57,063 bases of DNA from Chloroflexota bacterium (GTDB taxonomy: Bacteria; Chloroflexota; Ktedonobacteria; Ktedonobacterales; Ktedonobacteraceae): contig CADDYT010000022.1 in NCBI GenBank assembly GCA_902810755.1, positions 1 through 57,063 of the forward strand, read 5' to 3'. Below are positions 1 to 7,571 of this stretch, piece by piece; the stretch's first letter is position 1; each line of letters opens with the position of its first letter. The position numbers were made by a program, and so were the translations under genes. Below the pieces are notes generated by a model, which did no database searches, was not told the origin of the DNA, and saw only the letters and a program-made list of their open reading frames with translations.

Positions 1-115
1 TTGGCAAAGTTCATCAGGGACAGGCCCCTCATTCCCACTCTGGTGTGTGAAACTTCATTATCAGCCCATTGAGACTCATCATGCGTTACCGGAATCTGGC
101 ATTCCAGAAAGAATG

Positions 116-144
116 TTGACAAGGATAGCAGCATAGCGTACCAT
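116..144 (+). promoter_or_regulatory. Sigma-70-type promoter for nadK
   Basis: TTGACA at 116-121 and TACCAT at 139-144 are separated by 17 bases, putting the transcript start near 151 and nadK at 218. A small hairpin (AGGGCGT at 164-170 with ACGCCCT at 182-188) lies in the leader with no U-tract after it. I see no gene in bases 1-217. Confidence 0.6.
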
Positions 145-217
145 TACAACAACTACACATGAAAGGGCGTACCTTGTCTGGACGCCCTCATTTATCTATT
201 CTGGGAGATCACTGGTT

Positions 218-1078
218 GTGAAGGCAATCGCAATTTTTTACCAGGGCCGCAAGCAGGATACCTCAGCCGTCGCCGGAAAACTCGATGTGTATTTACAGGA
301 ACGCGGCTATGAGGTACGCAATATCGATATTCGCAGAGAGGGTGAGGAAGAGCCTGTTCCCTCTCTGCAAGGCTGCGAACTGGCAATTGTGCTGGGGGGC
401 GATGGCACTATTCTGCATGCCGCTCGCCTCTGCGCCTTCACCCATACACCCATCCTCGGCGTCAACTTCGGGCGCGTCGGCTTCCTGACCGAACTGGAGC
501 CGCAGGAGGTGTTTTCACAGCTTCCCTATTATCTCAATCGCGACCCATCCGTCTGGCTCGACAAGCGCAGCATGCTGCAGGCCACGCTCGATCAGGATGG
601 GACACACGACTTCTTCCTGGCGCTCAACGATATCGTCGTCGCGCGCGGCATGTGGCCACACGTGGTGCAGATTCGCACCTGGATCGACGAATATTTTTAC
701 AATACGACCTTCGCCGATGGCATCATTCTCTCGACGGCGACCGGCTCAACTGCCTATAACATGGCCGTTGGCGGTCCCCTGATGCACCCGCAGGTGCAGA
801 ACAGCGTCCTGACGCCCATCGCGGCGCACCTCGCCTCTGACCGCTCCCTGATCCTGCCGGTCGAAGCCTGCGTCAAGCTGCAAATTTTTACCGGCTCGCA
901 GAACGGCGTCTTCTCCGCCGACGGACAGATGAACCGCGAGGTGAAAGACGGGGCAACGGTCATCGCGCAGAAGAGCAAGTACATCACGCAATTTCTCAGG
1001 CGTCGCCCGCCGACATACTTTTACCAGATCATCAACGCCAAGCTTAGAAGTGAGGACCCGGTAGGGAGCAGTCAGTAG
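218..1078 (+). CDS. nadK: NAD kinase
   Basis: ATP-dependent phosphorylation of NAD to NADP in the cytoplasm, the only route to NADP in most bacteria. The 286-residue protein has the family's diagnostic GGDGT motif at residues 60-64 and, further on, the TATGSTAYNMAVGGP stretch that forms the NAD-binding site. Length matches ordinary bacterial NAD kinases (about 280-300). The start is GTG at 218, with GGGAGA about ten bases upstream; no ATG fits better. The gene is followed after six bases by recN, so the two are probably one transcript from the promoter at 116-144. The nadK-recN pairing is common in bacteria. No unusual residues were noted. Confidence 0.95.
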   Translation: MKAIAIFYQGRKQDTSAVAGKLDVYLQERGYEVRNIDIRREGEEEPVPSLQGCELAIVLGGDGTILHAARLCAFTHTPILGVNFGRVGFLTELEPQEVFSQLPYYLNRDPSVWLDKRSMLQATLDQDGTHDFFLALNDIVVARGMWPHVVQIRTWIDEYFYNTTFADGIILSTATGSTAYNMAVGGPLMHPQVQNSVLTPIAAHLASDRSLILPVEACVKLQIFTGSQNGVFSADGQMNREVKDGATVIAQKSKYITQFLRRRPPTYFYQIINAKLRSEDPVGSSQ

Positions 1079-1084
1079 ATTACT

Positions 1085-2992
1085 ATGTTACTTGAATTAA
1101 GCATCAAAGATTTCGCCATTATCGACAGCCTGCGCCTGCAACTCAGCCGTATGTTCAACGTCTTTACGGGTGAGACGGGCGCGGGCAAATCCATCATCAT
1201 TGACGCGGTGAGTGCCTTGCTCGGCGGAAAAATCGGCGCGGAATTTGTGCGCGCCGGGGCCGAACGCGCCAGCGTCGAGGGCATCTTCTCCATTGACCCC
1301 CTGCCGCCCGTCACCAGCGACTGGCAGGTCCTCGAAACCGTTGCCGCCTCTTCCAACGGCAGCCATTCGCTGATCGAGGCAATGGAACAGACAACGCAGA
1401 TCGGCCAGCAGAGCATCGATAACAGCAGCGCCGATGCCGCAGTTGCCCTGGCCTCGCTGCTACGCCAGTATGACATCGAGCCGGAAGATGGGCAGTTGAT
1501 TCTCACCCGCGATATCTTCCGCTCCGGGCGCACCGTCTCGCGCATCAACGGGCGCACCGTCTCGCAACAGGTGCTGCAACAGGTGGCAAGCTGGCTCGTC
1601 GATATTCACGGCCAGAGCGAGCATATGAGCTTGCTGCGACCCGAACAGCACGTCAACTTCCTCGACCGCTACGCCGAACTGCTGCCCCTGCGCGAGCAGC
1701 TTGCCGCAAAGGTCAGTGAGTGGCGCAGTGACCGCAAGACGCTGCTGAGCCTGCAACAGAACGAACGCGAGCAGGCCAGACGCGCCGAATTCCTGCGCTT
1801 CGAGATCGATGAGATCGAAAGCGCGAAGCTCCAGCCCGGCGAGATCGAGGAACTGGAGCAGGAGCGCAAAGTCCTCAGCAACGCCGAACGCCTGCGCGAA
1901 CTCTGCACCTTCATCTACGGCACCATCAAAGGCAGTGACCTCAGCGGCGACGACTTCAAGCCCGCCCTCGACCAGTTGCGCCTGGCACAGCGCAGCCTCG
2001 GCGAGCTGGTGCGCCTCGACAGCAGCATGCGGGAATACGCCGACAGCCTCTCCGAAGCCCTCTACCGCCTGGAAGATGTCGCCACCGGCATCAGCAGCTA
2101 CGAGGCCGACATCGAAGACGACCCGCGCCGCCTGGCCGACATCGAAGACCGTCTCGACCTCATCAACAAGCTCAAACGCAAGTACGGGGCTACCATCGAA
2201 GAGATTCTCGCCCACGCTGCCAGATCACAGGAAGAGCTTGAAAGCATCGTCCACCGTGATGAGATCATCGCTCAGTTGCAACAGAAGGATAGCCAGCTCC
2301 GGCGCGAAATCGGCGCGCTGGCGCAGCAGCTTTCCGAACGCCGCAGCGAGGCCGCCGAACGCCTCTCCGCCGCTATGGAAGAGCAACTCAACGACCTTAA
2401 CATGACGCGAGCGCGTTTCTCCGTCGAAATCGAGCAGGTTCCCGACGAAAACGGCGTCCCCGCCAGCATCAACGGCGAGCCGGAGCAATATTACGCCTGC
2501 GACCTGACCGGCATTGACCGCGTGCAGTTCCTCATCGCGCCCAACCCCGGCGAGCCGTTCAAGCCGCTGACAAAAATCGCCTCCGGCGGCGAAACCTCGC
2601 GCCTGATGCTCGCGCTGAAAACCATTCTCGCCAGGGCAGACGCCACGCCCACGCTCATCTTCGACGAGATCGACGCCGGTATCAGCGGGCGCAGCGGGCA
2701 GGTCGTCGGCGAAAAGCTGTGGATGCTCACCGCCAACCACCAGGTCATCGTCGTCACCCACCTGCCGCAGATCGCCGCCTTCGCCGACACCCACTACAAC
2801 GTCAACAAGCAAATCTTCAACGACCGCACCATGACCATCGTCAACGAACTGCGCCCCGACCAGCGCGTGCGCGAAATCGCCCACATCATGGGAGGCAGCG
2901 TCACCGAAAACGCCATGAAAAGCGCCGAAGAGATGCTGGCCCGCTCGTTTTTATGGAAGGAAAGCCGAGGGCAACGACACGCTGGTCAATGA
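1085..2992 (+). CDS. recN: DNA repair protein RecN (SMC-like ATPase)
   Basis: RecN is a cytoplasmic SMC-like ATPase that acts early in double-strand-break repair. The 635-residue sequence has the Walker A motif GETGAGKS at residues 29-36, two long charged helical stretches (about 180-400) that form the antiparallel coiled coil, the signature region ASGGETSRLMLALK near 500, and Walker B TLIFDEIDAGISG about 30 residues later. Its start lies six bases after the nadK stop. Length is slightly above the usual 550-570, with extra sequence in the N-terminal lobe between about 85 and 130. The restriction-modification pair starts about 60 bases downstream, so the 3' end of recN is a boundary between native and probably acquired DNA; the gene itself is complete. 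Confidence 0.94.
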   Translation: MLLELSIKDFAIIDSLRLQLSRMFNVFTGETGAGKSIIIDAVSALLGGKIGAEFVRAGAERASVEGIFSIDPLPPVTSDWQVLETVAASSNGSHSLIEAMEQTTQIGQQSIDNSSADAAVALASLLRQYDIEPEDGQLILTRDIFRSGRTVSRINGRTVSQQVLQQVASWLVDIHGQSEHMSLLRPEQHVNFLDRYAELLPLREQLAAKVSEWRSDRKTLLSLQQNEREQARRAEFLRFEIDEIESAKLQPGEIEELEQERKVLSNAERLRELCTFIYGTIKGSDLSGDDFKPALDQLRLAQRSLGELVRLDSSMREYADSLSEALYRLEDVATGISSYEADIEDDPRRLADIEDRLDLINKLKRKYGATIEEILAHAARSQEELESIVHRDEIIAQLQQKDSQLRREIGALAQQLSERRSEAAERLSAAMEEQLNDLNMTRARFSVEIEQVPDENGVPASINGEPEQYYACDLTGIDRVQFLIAPNPGEPFKPLTKIASGGETSRLMLALKTILARADATPTLIFDEIDAGISGRSGQVVGEKLWMLTANHQVIVVTHLPQIAAFADTHYNVNKQIFNDRTMTIVNELRPDQRVREIAHIMGGSVTENAMKSAEEMLARSFLWKESRGQRHAGQ

Positions 2993-3050
2993 TTAGCTGT
3001 CCCGGTTTCGTGTCTTTTAATTCTGCAATTGGAGGGGAATCAACAATACA

Positions 3051-4034
3051 ATGCAACAGAAAGTACGCGCGGGAAGAAACAGGACGATCGATTTAACAAC
3101 AGATGAGGAGAGCCGCTATCGTGGATCTCTTATCAAATTGACAGGACCTGCTGATCTCAAAACGATAACAAACAAGACTATCTGCCAGGACATACACGAT
3201 GTTATTGGGTTACTGCCAGAGAGCTTTGTCGATTTAATGATTGTTGATCCCCCCTATAACCTTCAAAAAACATATAACAGCCATACTTTTAGGAAAATGG
3301 ATAACAGAGATTATATATCCTGGGTGGATAGTTGGATGTCGAGAATACTTCATATTCTTAAGCCTGATGCTTCCATCTATGTTTGCTGTGACTGGCAATC
3401 AAGTTTTTCGATATACGAAGTGCTTAATCGCTATTTCTATGTGAGAAATCGCATCACATGGGAAAGAGAGAAGGGAAGAGGTTCAAAAACAAACTGGAAA
3501 AACTGTTCTGAAGATATCTGGTTCGCAACGAGAGGGGAAGGTTATAAGTTTTACCCGGACAGGGTGATGATAAAGCGTAAGGTGATCGCGCCTTACAAAG
3601 TTGACGGAGCGCCTAAAGATTGGGAGGAGACAGAGGATGGCAATTTCCGGCTAACGCATCCTTCAAATCTCTGGACTGATATTACCATCCCATTCTGGTC
3701 AATGCCAGAAAATACTGATCATCCAACACAAAAGCCAGAGAAGCTTGTTGCGAAGTTGATACTTGCCAGCTCTGACGAGAACGATTTTGTCTTTGACCCG
3801 TTTCTCGGTTCCGGCACTACATCAGTTGTTGCGAAAAAGCTGAATAGAAGATACTGTGGTGTAGAGATTGATGAGCATTTTGCCCTCCTCGCCGAAAAGA
3901 GACTGGAAGGCGTGGATACAGATAGGAGTATTCAAGGATATTCTGATGGCGTCTTCTGGGAGCGTAATAGCTTGAATACACAGAAACAGCGTGGAACTGT
4001 ATATACCGGCATACAGCAGGGAAGGCTATTATGA
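3051..4034 (+). CDS. Type II DNA methyltransferase, beta-class (DPPY)
   Basis: Site-specific DNA amino-methyltransferase, the protective half of a restriction-modification pair. The catalytic motif DPPY is at residues 66-69 and the SAM-binding motif FDPFLGSGTT at 248-257. This order, catalytic motif before SAM motif, defines the beta class. DPPY favours N6-adenine over N4-cytosine methylation, but the target cannot be read from sequence. The stretch TWEREKGRGSKTNWKNC is typical of this class. The start at 3051 has GGAGGGG about 13 bases upstream. Stop and nuclease start overlap as ATGA. Base composition is visibly AT-richer than recN before and the cupin after, with codons such as ATA and AGA that are rare in the neighbours, suggesting horizontal acquisition. 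Confidence 0.88.
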   Translation: MQQKVRAGRNRTIDLTTDEESRYRGSLIKLTGPADLKTITNKTICQDIHDVIGLLPESFVDLMIVDPPYNLQKTYNSHTFRKMDNRDYISWVDSWMSRILHILKPDASIYVCCDWQSSFSIYEVLNRYFYVRNRITWEREKGRGSKTNWKNCSEDIWFATRGEGYKFYPDRVMIKRKVIAPYKVDGAPKDWEETEDGNFRLTHPSNLWTDITIPFWSMPENTDHPTQKPEKLVAKLILASSDENDFVFDPFLGSGTTSVVAKKLNRRYCGVEIDEHFALLAEKRLEGVDTDRSIQGYSDGVFWERNSLNTQKQRGTVYTGIQQGRLL

Positions 4035-4690
4035 TAACCAGTCCAGTAGTAACGGTTGAGAAGCTAACTCAGATTGGTGAGAGAATACAAACATTTCTCA
4101 ATACTCAAACTGAGATAATGGCTGCGAATACAATTGCCAGCCCAAGAGCAGTAGGCGATGCTATGCAATCACTGCTGGAACAGCATTTCGACCAGATTTT
4201 GCAGGGAGACATTAAAGAATATTCGAAGGACTTCGCAAGGCGGGCAATGGCAGATATAGCATTCACAGATATTGAGGATTTTTACCATGTTGTAGATGTA
4301 AAAACACATAGATTGGACACAGCATTTAATATGCCGAACCTCACATCTGTGGAAAGATTAACGAGGTTTTATGAGAATGATAAGAATTACTTTGATTTGC
4401 TACTCATATCCTATTCGGTTAGCGGGTTGAGTCTCAAGATTGAGAAGGTACAGTTTACGCCAATGGAAAATCTAAAATGGGATTGCCTGACAATCGGCGC
4501 GCTTGGTTGGGGTCAGATACAGATTGCAAACTCCAATAATGTTCGTACTGATCATTCACTGACCAGGAAAGCGTGGATGATCCAGCTTTGTGATGTGATG
4601 TTACAATTTTATCCTCACGAGATAAGTAAAATAAACTCTCGCATCAGCCATTTCAAAAAAGTTAAAGAGTATTGGGTAGATAAAGCTTAA
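4031..4690 (+). CDS. Probable type II restriction endonuclease (HincII/EcoRV-like PD-D/ExK)
   Basis: A 219-residue protein whose start overlaps the methyltransferase stop by four bases (ATGA), the usual arrangement for a co-transcribed nuclease partner. It has a recognisable PD-(D/E)xK core: Asp75 in MADIAF, then Asp89-Val-Lys91 in VVDVKTH, a spacing like the D...DVK centre of HincII and EcoRV. The following MPNLTSVERL and FDLLLISY segments also resemble HincII as I recall it. This rests on motif reading; no alignment was run. No helicase or specificity subunit is nearby, so a simple type II system is the best reading. AT-rich like its partner. Target sequence unknown. Confidence 0.68.
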   Translation: MITSPVVTVEKLTQIGERIQTFLNTQTEIMAANTIASPRAVGDAMQSLLEQHFDQILQGDIKEYSKDFARRAMADIAFTDIEDFYHVVDVKTHRLDTAFNMPNLTSVERLTRFYENDKNYFDLLLISYSVSGLSLKIEKVQFTPMENLKWDCLTIGALGWGQIQIANSNNVRTDHSLTRKAWMIQLCDVMLQFYPHEISKINSRISHFKKVKEYWVDKA

Positions 4691-4821
4691 CTACCATTGT
4701 ATGAGCAAGCCATACTGCCAGATACTAACCGTTCAACCTGCTCGGCTTTTCTTGAAAGAAAACTGGAATGTTACAGCAAAACAAATGTTTGATAACTATC
4801 TTCCCTTCAGGAGGTACAACC

Positions 4822-5241
4822 GTGCAAGTTCGCCGTTTCTCCCACGACCTGAAAACGAAAATCCCCGGCGGCCATCCCGGTCTGTATAGCGTTCCCATCC
4901 AGCTTGATCGCGCTCTATTGAACACTCAAGATAGCGAGATACTCGCCCGGCGTTTCAACGGCCTGCCCATCCTGCTCAACCGGCCCCTGACTGTTGTAGC
5001 AATGTACCTGGAACCTCATGGCTCAATGGATGAGCATTCCGCCGACCAGCCCATCCTCTTCCTCGTCACGAAAGGAAGAGGATTTGTCCGCGTCGGCGGC
5101 CCCGGCGGCGAGACACGCCCGGTCAGCGCCGGTGATGCCATTCTCTGGCCGACGGGACTCGATCACACCGTCTGGACGGAAGACGAGTCGCTCGAAGCTA
5201 TCGTCATCGACGGCCCGCCGGAGCGCGAGCAAACGTTATAA
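4822..5241 (+). CDS. Cupin-domain protein
   Basis: Single-domain cupin of 139 residues. The central part (VVAMYLEPHGSMDEHSADQ, then FLVTKGRGFVRVGG, PVSAGDAILWPTGLDHTVWT) shows the two conserved cupin motifs, including likely metal-binding His residues in DEH and DHT and the Glu-poor second strand. Substrate unknown; such proteins are metal-dependent enzymes or small-molecule sensors. The start was set at GTG 4822 because CAGGAGGT ends eight bases before it; an in-frame ATG at 4768 has no ribosome site and adds residues unlike the family. The reading frame returns to GC-rich codon use, so the acquired segment ends between 4690 and 4822. A palindromic repeat follows at 5256. Confidence 0.75.
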   Translation: MQVRRFSHDLKTKIPGGHPGLYSVPIQLDRALLNTQDSEILARRFNGLPILLNRPLTVVAMYLEPHGSMDEHSADQPILFLVTKGRGFVRVGGPGGETRPVSAGDAILWPTGLDHTVWTEDESLEAIVIDGPPEREQTL

Positions 5242-5255
5242 TAACATCTCGCTCG

Positions 5256-5347
5256 CAGGCCACCCGCCAGGGATGGCCCTACTATACGCGAGCCAGCCCG
5301 CTCGTGAGCGGGACGTTATAGTAGGGCTACCCCTGGCGGGTGGCCTG
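5256..5347. repeat. Palindromic repeat, family B copy 1
   Basis: Arms of 31 bases at 5256-5286 and 5317-5347 are complementary at 29 positions. They surround a second hairpin, CCCGCTC-gt-GAGCGGG, at 5297-5312. The core GCCAGGG(A/G)TGGCCCTAC recurs at 40369, 50972, 56769 and 56937. The element lies between the cupin gene and the oxidase, and its right end abuts the oxidase ribosome site (GGAAAGG), so it could act as a terminator for the cupin or affect translation of the next gene. Confidence 0.85.
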
Positions 5348-5358
5348 GAAAGGTACAC

Positions 5359-6387
5359 ATGACGACCATCGCCATTATCGGGGCAGGAATGAGCGGCCTC
5401 GCCGCCGCCCATACCCTGCAAGACATGGGCCATACCGTCACGCTTTTTGAGCAAATGGGCGAGGTTGGCGGGCGCGCCACCACACAACAGCGCGAGGGCT
5501 ACATCTACGATTCCGGCGCGCAATACATCAAACCTGGCCCCGTCAGCACGCCTTTCGTCACCGAGCGTTTTGCCCTGCCAGACCTCGTCGACATTCCCAA
5601 ACCGGTCTGGATATTCGATCAGCAGGGCAATATTCAGGAAGGCGACCCGTTGCAGAATGCCGAAGCGAAATGGAACTATCGCAACGGCCTCATCGCCCTC
5701 GCCCGGCGCATGGCGGAGGGGCTTGATGTTCGCCTGCACACACCCATTGCTCGCGTGCAGCATACAGCGCGGGGATGGCAACTCTTCTCGCAGGCCAACC
5801 AGCCATTCGGCCCTTTCGACCGCCTGCTCATCACCATTCCCGCGCCACAGGCCGCCGATCTCATTGCCGTCAGCATCCTTCCTGACAGCCTGCAAGAGCG
5901 CATTGTCGATCTCTTACGCGCCGCTCGCTACAATCCCATCATCTCCGTCATGCTCGGCTACACCCCCCCGCCGCGAGAGCGCCCCTACTACGCCCTCGTC
6001 AATACCGACAGGGCGCACCCTATCTCCTGGCTGGCCTGGGAACATGAGAAAACTCCGGCCCGCGCGCCGGATGGATGTGGCCTGCTCATCGCACAGATGG
6101 CCCCTGCCTACAGCCGACGGCATCACGATACGGCTGATGAAGAAGTCATACATGACACGATCAGTCATGTCGTTGATCTATTGCAAGAGCCGCTTCACAT
6201 GCCCGTCTTCACCGACATCAGGCGTTGGCCTCTGGCCCTGCCATTCCAGAAAGCCGACGCAGACGCGCTCAATGCCCTGATGCTGCCCTCTGGCCTCGCC
6301 TTCTGCGGCGACTCCTTCACCGGCGGGCGCGTCCATCTCGCGCTTGAACATGGCGTCAATGTGGCAAAACAACTGAGTTATACATAA
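5359..6387 (+). CDS. FAD-dependent amine oxidase/renalase-like oxidoreductase
   Basis: Flavoprotein of 342 residues with an N-terminal Rossmann dinucleotide-binding motif GAGMSGLAAA (residues about 8-17), then E-x6-GGRATT, the ribose-binding Glu and GG doublet typical of the amine-oxidase/renalase family. The C-terminal FCGDSFTGGRVHLALEHG segment is the usual FAD-closing motif (GD...G...A). Likely a cytoplasmic oxidoreductase; substrate unknown. It is shorter than monoamine oxidases (about 450) and similar to bacterial renalase-like proteins (about 330-350). The ATG at 5359 is preceded by GGAAAGG, which overlaps the end of the family B palindrome. No partner gene indicates a pathway. Confidence 0.82.
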   Translation: MTTIAIIGAGMSGLAAAHTLQDMGHTVTLFEQMGEVGGRATTQQREGYIYDSGAQYIKPGPVSTPFVTERFALPDLVDIPKPVWIFDQQGNIQEGDPLQNAEAKWNYRNGLIALARRMAEGLDVRLHTPIARVQHTARGWQLFSQANQPFGPFDRLLITIPAPQAADLIAVSILPDSLQERIVDLLRAARYNPIISVMLGYTPPPRERPYYALVNTDRAHPISWLAWEHEKTPARAPDGCGLLIAQMAPAYSRRHHDTADEEVIHDTISHVVDLLQEPLHMPVFTDIRRWPLALPFQKADADALNALMLPSGLAFCGDSFTGGRVHLALEHGVNVAKQLSYT

Positions 6388-6414
6388 CAATCCTATCGCC
6401 CACGCTGTCGCGTT

Positions 6415-6425
6415 TATGCTATAAT
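6415..6425 (+). promoter_or_regulatory. Extended -10 promoter element
   Basis: TGC-TATAAT ends at 6425 with TATAAT at 6420-6425. No convincing -35 is seen, as expected for an extended -10 promoter. It would transcribe through the palindromic element at 6484-6571 into the small membrane protein and GNAT genes. Confidence 0.5.
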
Positions 6426-6483
6426 AGTCTCAGAACCAGTCAGGAGGGACGCTATCCTCTGTGCTGTACAGAGTTGAGATATC

Positions 6484-6571
6484 AAATCCGGTTGGAAAGG
6501 AATCAAAAGGGGGTGCAGGGGTCTCCCCTGCCGGGGTTTGGGGTGTCCCAAATCATCATTCAAACGGATTT
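6484..6571. repeat. Family C palindromic element (88 bp)
   Basis: Outer ends AAATCCGGTT (6484-6493) and AAACGGATTT (6562-6571) are complementary at nine of ten positions. Inside is a perfect hairpin, GCAGGGG-TCT-CCCCTGC, at 6515-6531, followed by G-rich GGGGTTTGGGGTG. Only one copy is present in the window. It lies between a promoter and a coding region, so it could be a leader structure or a small miniature element. Confidence 0.5.
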
Positions 6572-6600
6572 AATATGAGATATAGAAGGAATGTAGAACC

Positions 6601-6789
6601 ATGAGCAAAAAATTACTTAGCACGATCCTGTTATTTGCCGTCTTTATTGGCTTCCTCTGGTGGGGAATCTCCATGCTTACCTCTCCCGGTAAAGATGCGG
6701 AGACGGTCATTTACGCCATTCTCATCCTGGCTTGCGCCGGCTATGCCCTCGTCTCTATCTTTCTACTGCCGCGCAAAAAACAACCATAA
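6601..6789 (+). CDS. Small two-helix membrane protein, unknown function
   Basis: A 62-residue protein made almost entirely of two hydrophobic helices: residues about 5-26 (LLSTILLFAVFIGFLWWGISML) and about 36-55 (VIYAILILACAGYALVSIFLL), with a short charged loop between and a basic RKKQP tail, so both ends should face the same side of the membrane. AAGGA lies eleven bases before the ATG. I do not recognise the family. It ends 27 bases before the GNAT gene and probably shares its transcript. Codon use matches the neighbours, which supports a real gene. Confidence 0.6.
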   Translation: MSKKLLSTILLFAVFIGFLWWGISMLTSPGKDAETVIYAILILACAGYALVSIFLLPRKKQP

Positions 6790-6815
6790 AGCAGAGAGCA
6801 GGTAGGTTATCATCT

Positions 6816-7301
6816 ATGGAGAACACGCCGCCAACAGCGCCGTTGGCTATTCGCCTGGCTACCCCGGACGACATTGACACCATCAACTATCTCGACAGCT
6901 TCAGCACCTCGCCCACGCGCAACATTCACCGCGATATGCAAAAATATTTCGGCTCCGTCGACCCATCGACGCACGAGCGCACGCTGATCTTTCTCGCTGA
7001 GATCAATGGCGAACCCGTCGGTAAGGCAGAGTTGATGCTGCCCCCGGCTGAAACCGCCGGAACCACCGGCGGCACCGCCACGACCGGCTACGTCAAGCGC
7101 GTGGTCGTCCACCCCGATTATCGCGGCTACGGCGTCGCGCGCCAGCTCATGGAACACATCATCCACTATGCCCGCACTGAATGCGGGCTGGGTGCCATCG
7201 ACCTGCACGTCTGGGAAGGCAACACGCCTGCCATTCGCCTCTACGAATCGCTCGGCTTCCAGCTCCAGCACCGCGAACTCTACTTCCGCCTGCCTTTATA
7301 A
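6816..7301 (+). CDS. GNAT-family N-acetyltransferase
   Basis: Acetyl-CoA-dependent N-acetyltransferase of 161 residues. It shows the GNAT acetyl-CoA-binding signature VKRVVVHPDYRGYGVARQLM (RGYGVA pyrophosphate loop), followed by the typical C-terminal IDLHVWEGNTPAIRLYESLGF, the strand and helix that end most GNAT domains. Substrate not predictable. Start chosen at ATG 6816, 26 bases after the preceding gene and with AGCAGGTAGG upstream; the open frame extends further upstream but overlaps the small membrane gene. A family A palindrome follows at 7313 and probably ends the transcript. Confidence 0.85.
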   Translation: MENTPPTAPLAIRLATPDDIDTINYLDSFSTSPTRNIHRDMQKYFGSVDPSTHERTLIFLAEINGEPVGKAELMLPPAETAGTTGGTATTGYVKRVVVHPDYRGYGVARQLMEHIIHYARTECGLGAIDLHVWEGNTPAIRLYESLGFQLQHRELYFRLPL

Positions 7302-7312
7302 ATAATGCCCCG

Positions 7313-7400
7313 TGTCATGCTGAGGGGGAGCAAAGCATCTAAGGCTGCCCACTTGCTCAGTATGGCAAGATGAGATGCTTCGCTCCCCCTCAGCATGACA
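7313..7400. repeat. Palindromic repeat, family A copy 1
   Basis: 28-base arms at 7313-7340 and 7373-7400 match in inverted orientation at 27 positions (TGTCATGCTGAGGGGG... and ...CCCCCTCAGCATGACA), with a 32-base loop. Copy 2 is at 37691-37774 and single arms occur at 25724, 40522 and 42837. Placement right after a stop codon fits a terminator role. Confidence 0.88.
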
Positions 7401-7571
7401 TATCCCTGGCCTGCTTTCTATGGACGACATGTTGTGACGAACCATGCTTTCCCCTCGTTTTAACACCTGGGTCGGAAACCGCTTGCATGTCTTCTACTCG
7501 CGCAAGCGGGCCATTTTCCGGCACTTTGACGGGAGGTAGCAAGCGCCAGGCAACCGGCGCGTCTATTCTAT

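Noticed and set aside
4701..4889. 62-codon open frame after the nuclease
   Set aside because: It overlaps the cupin start in another frame, has no ribosome site, and its composition is that of an out-of-frame reading.
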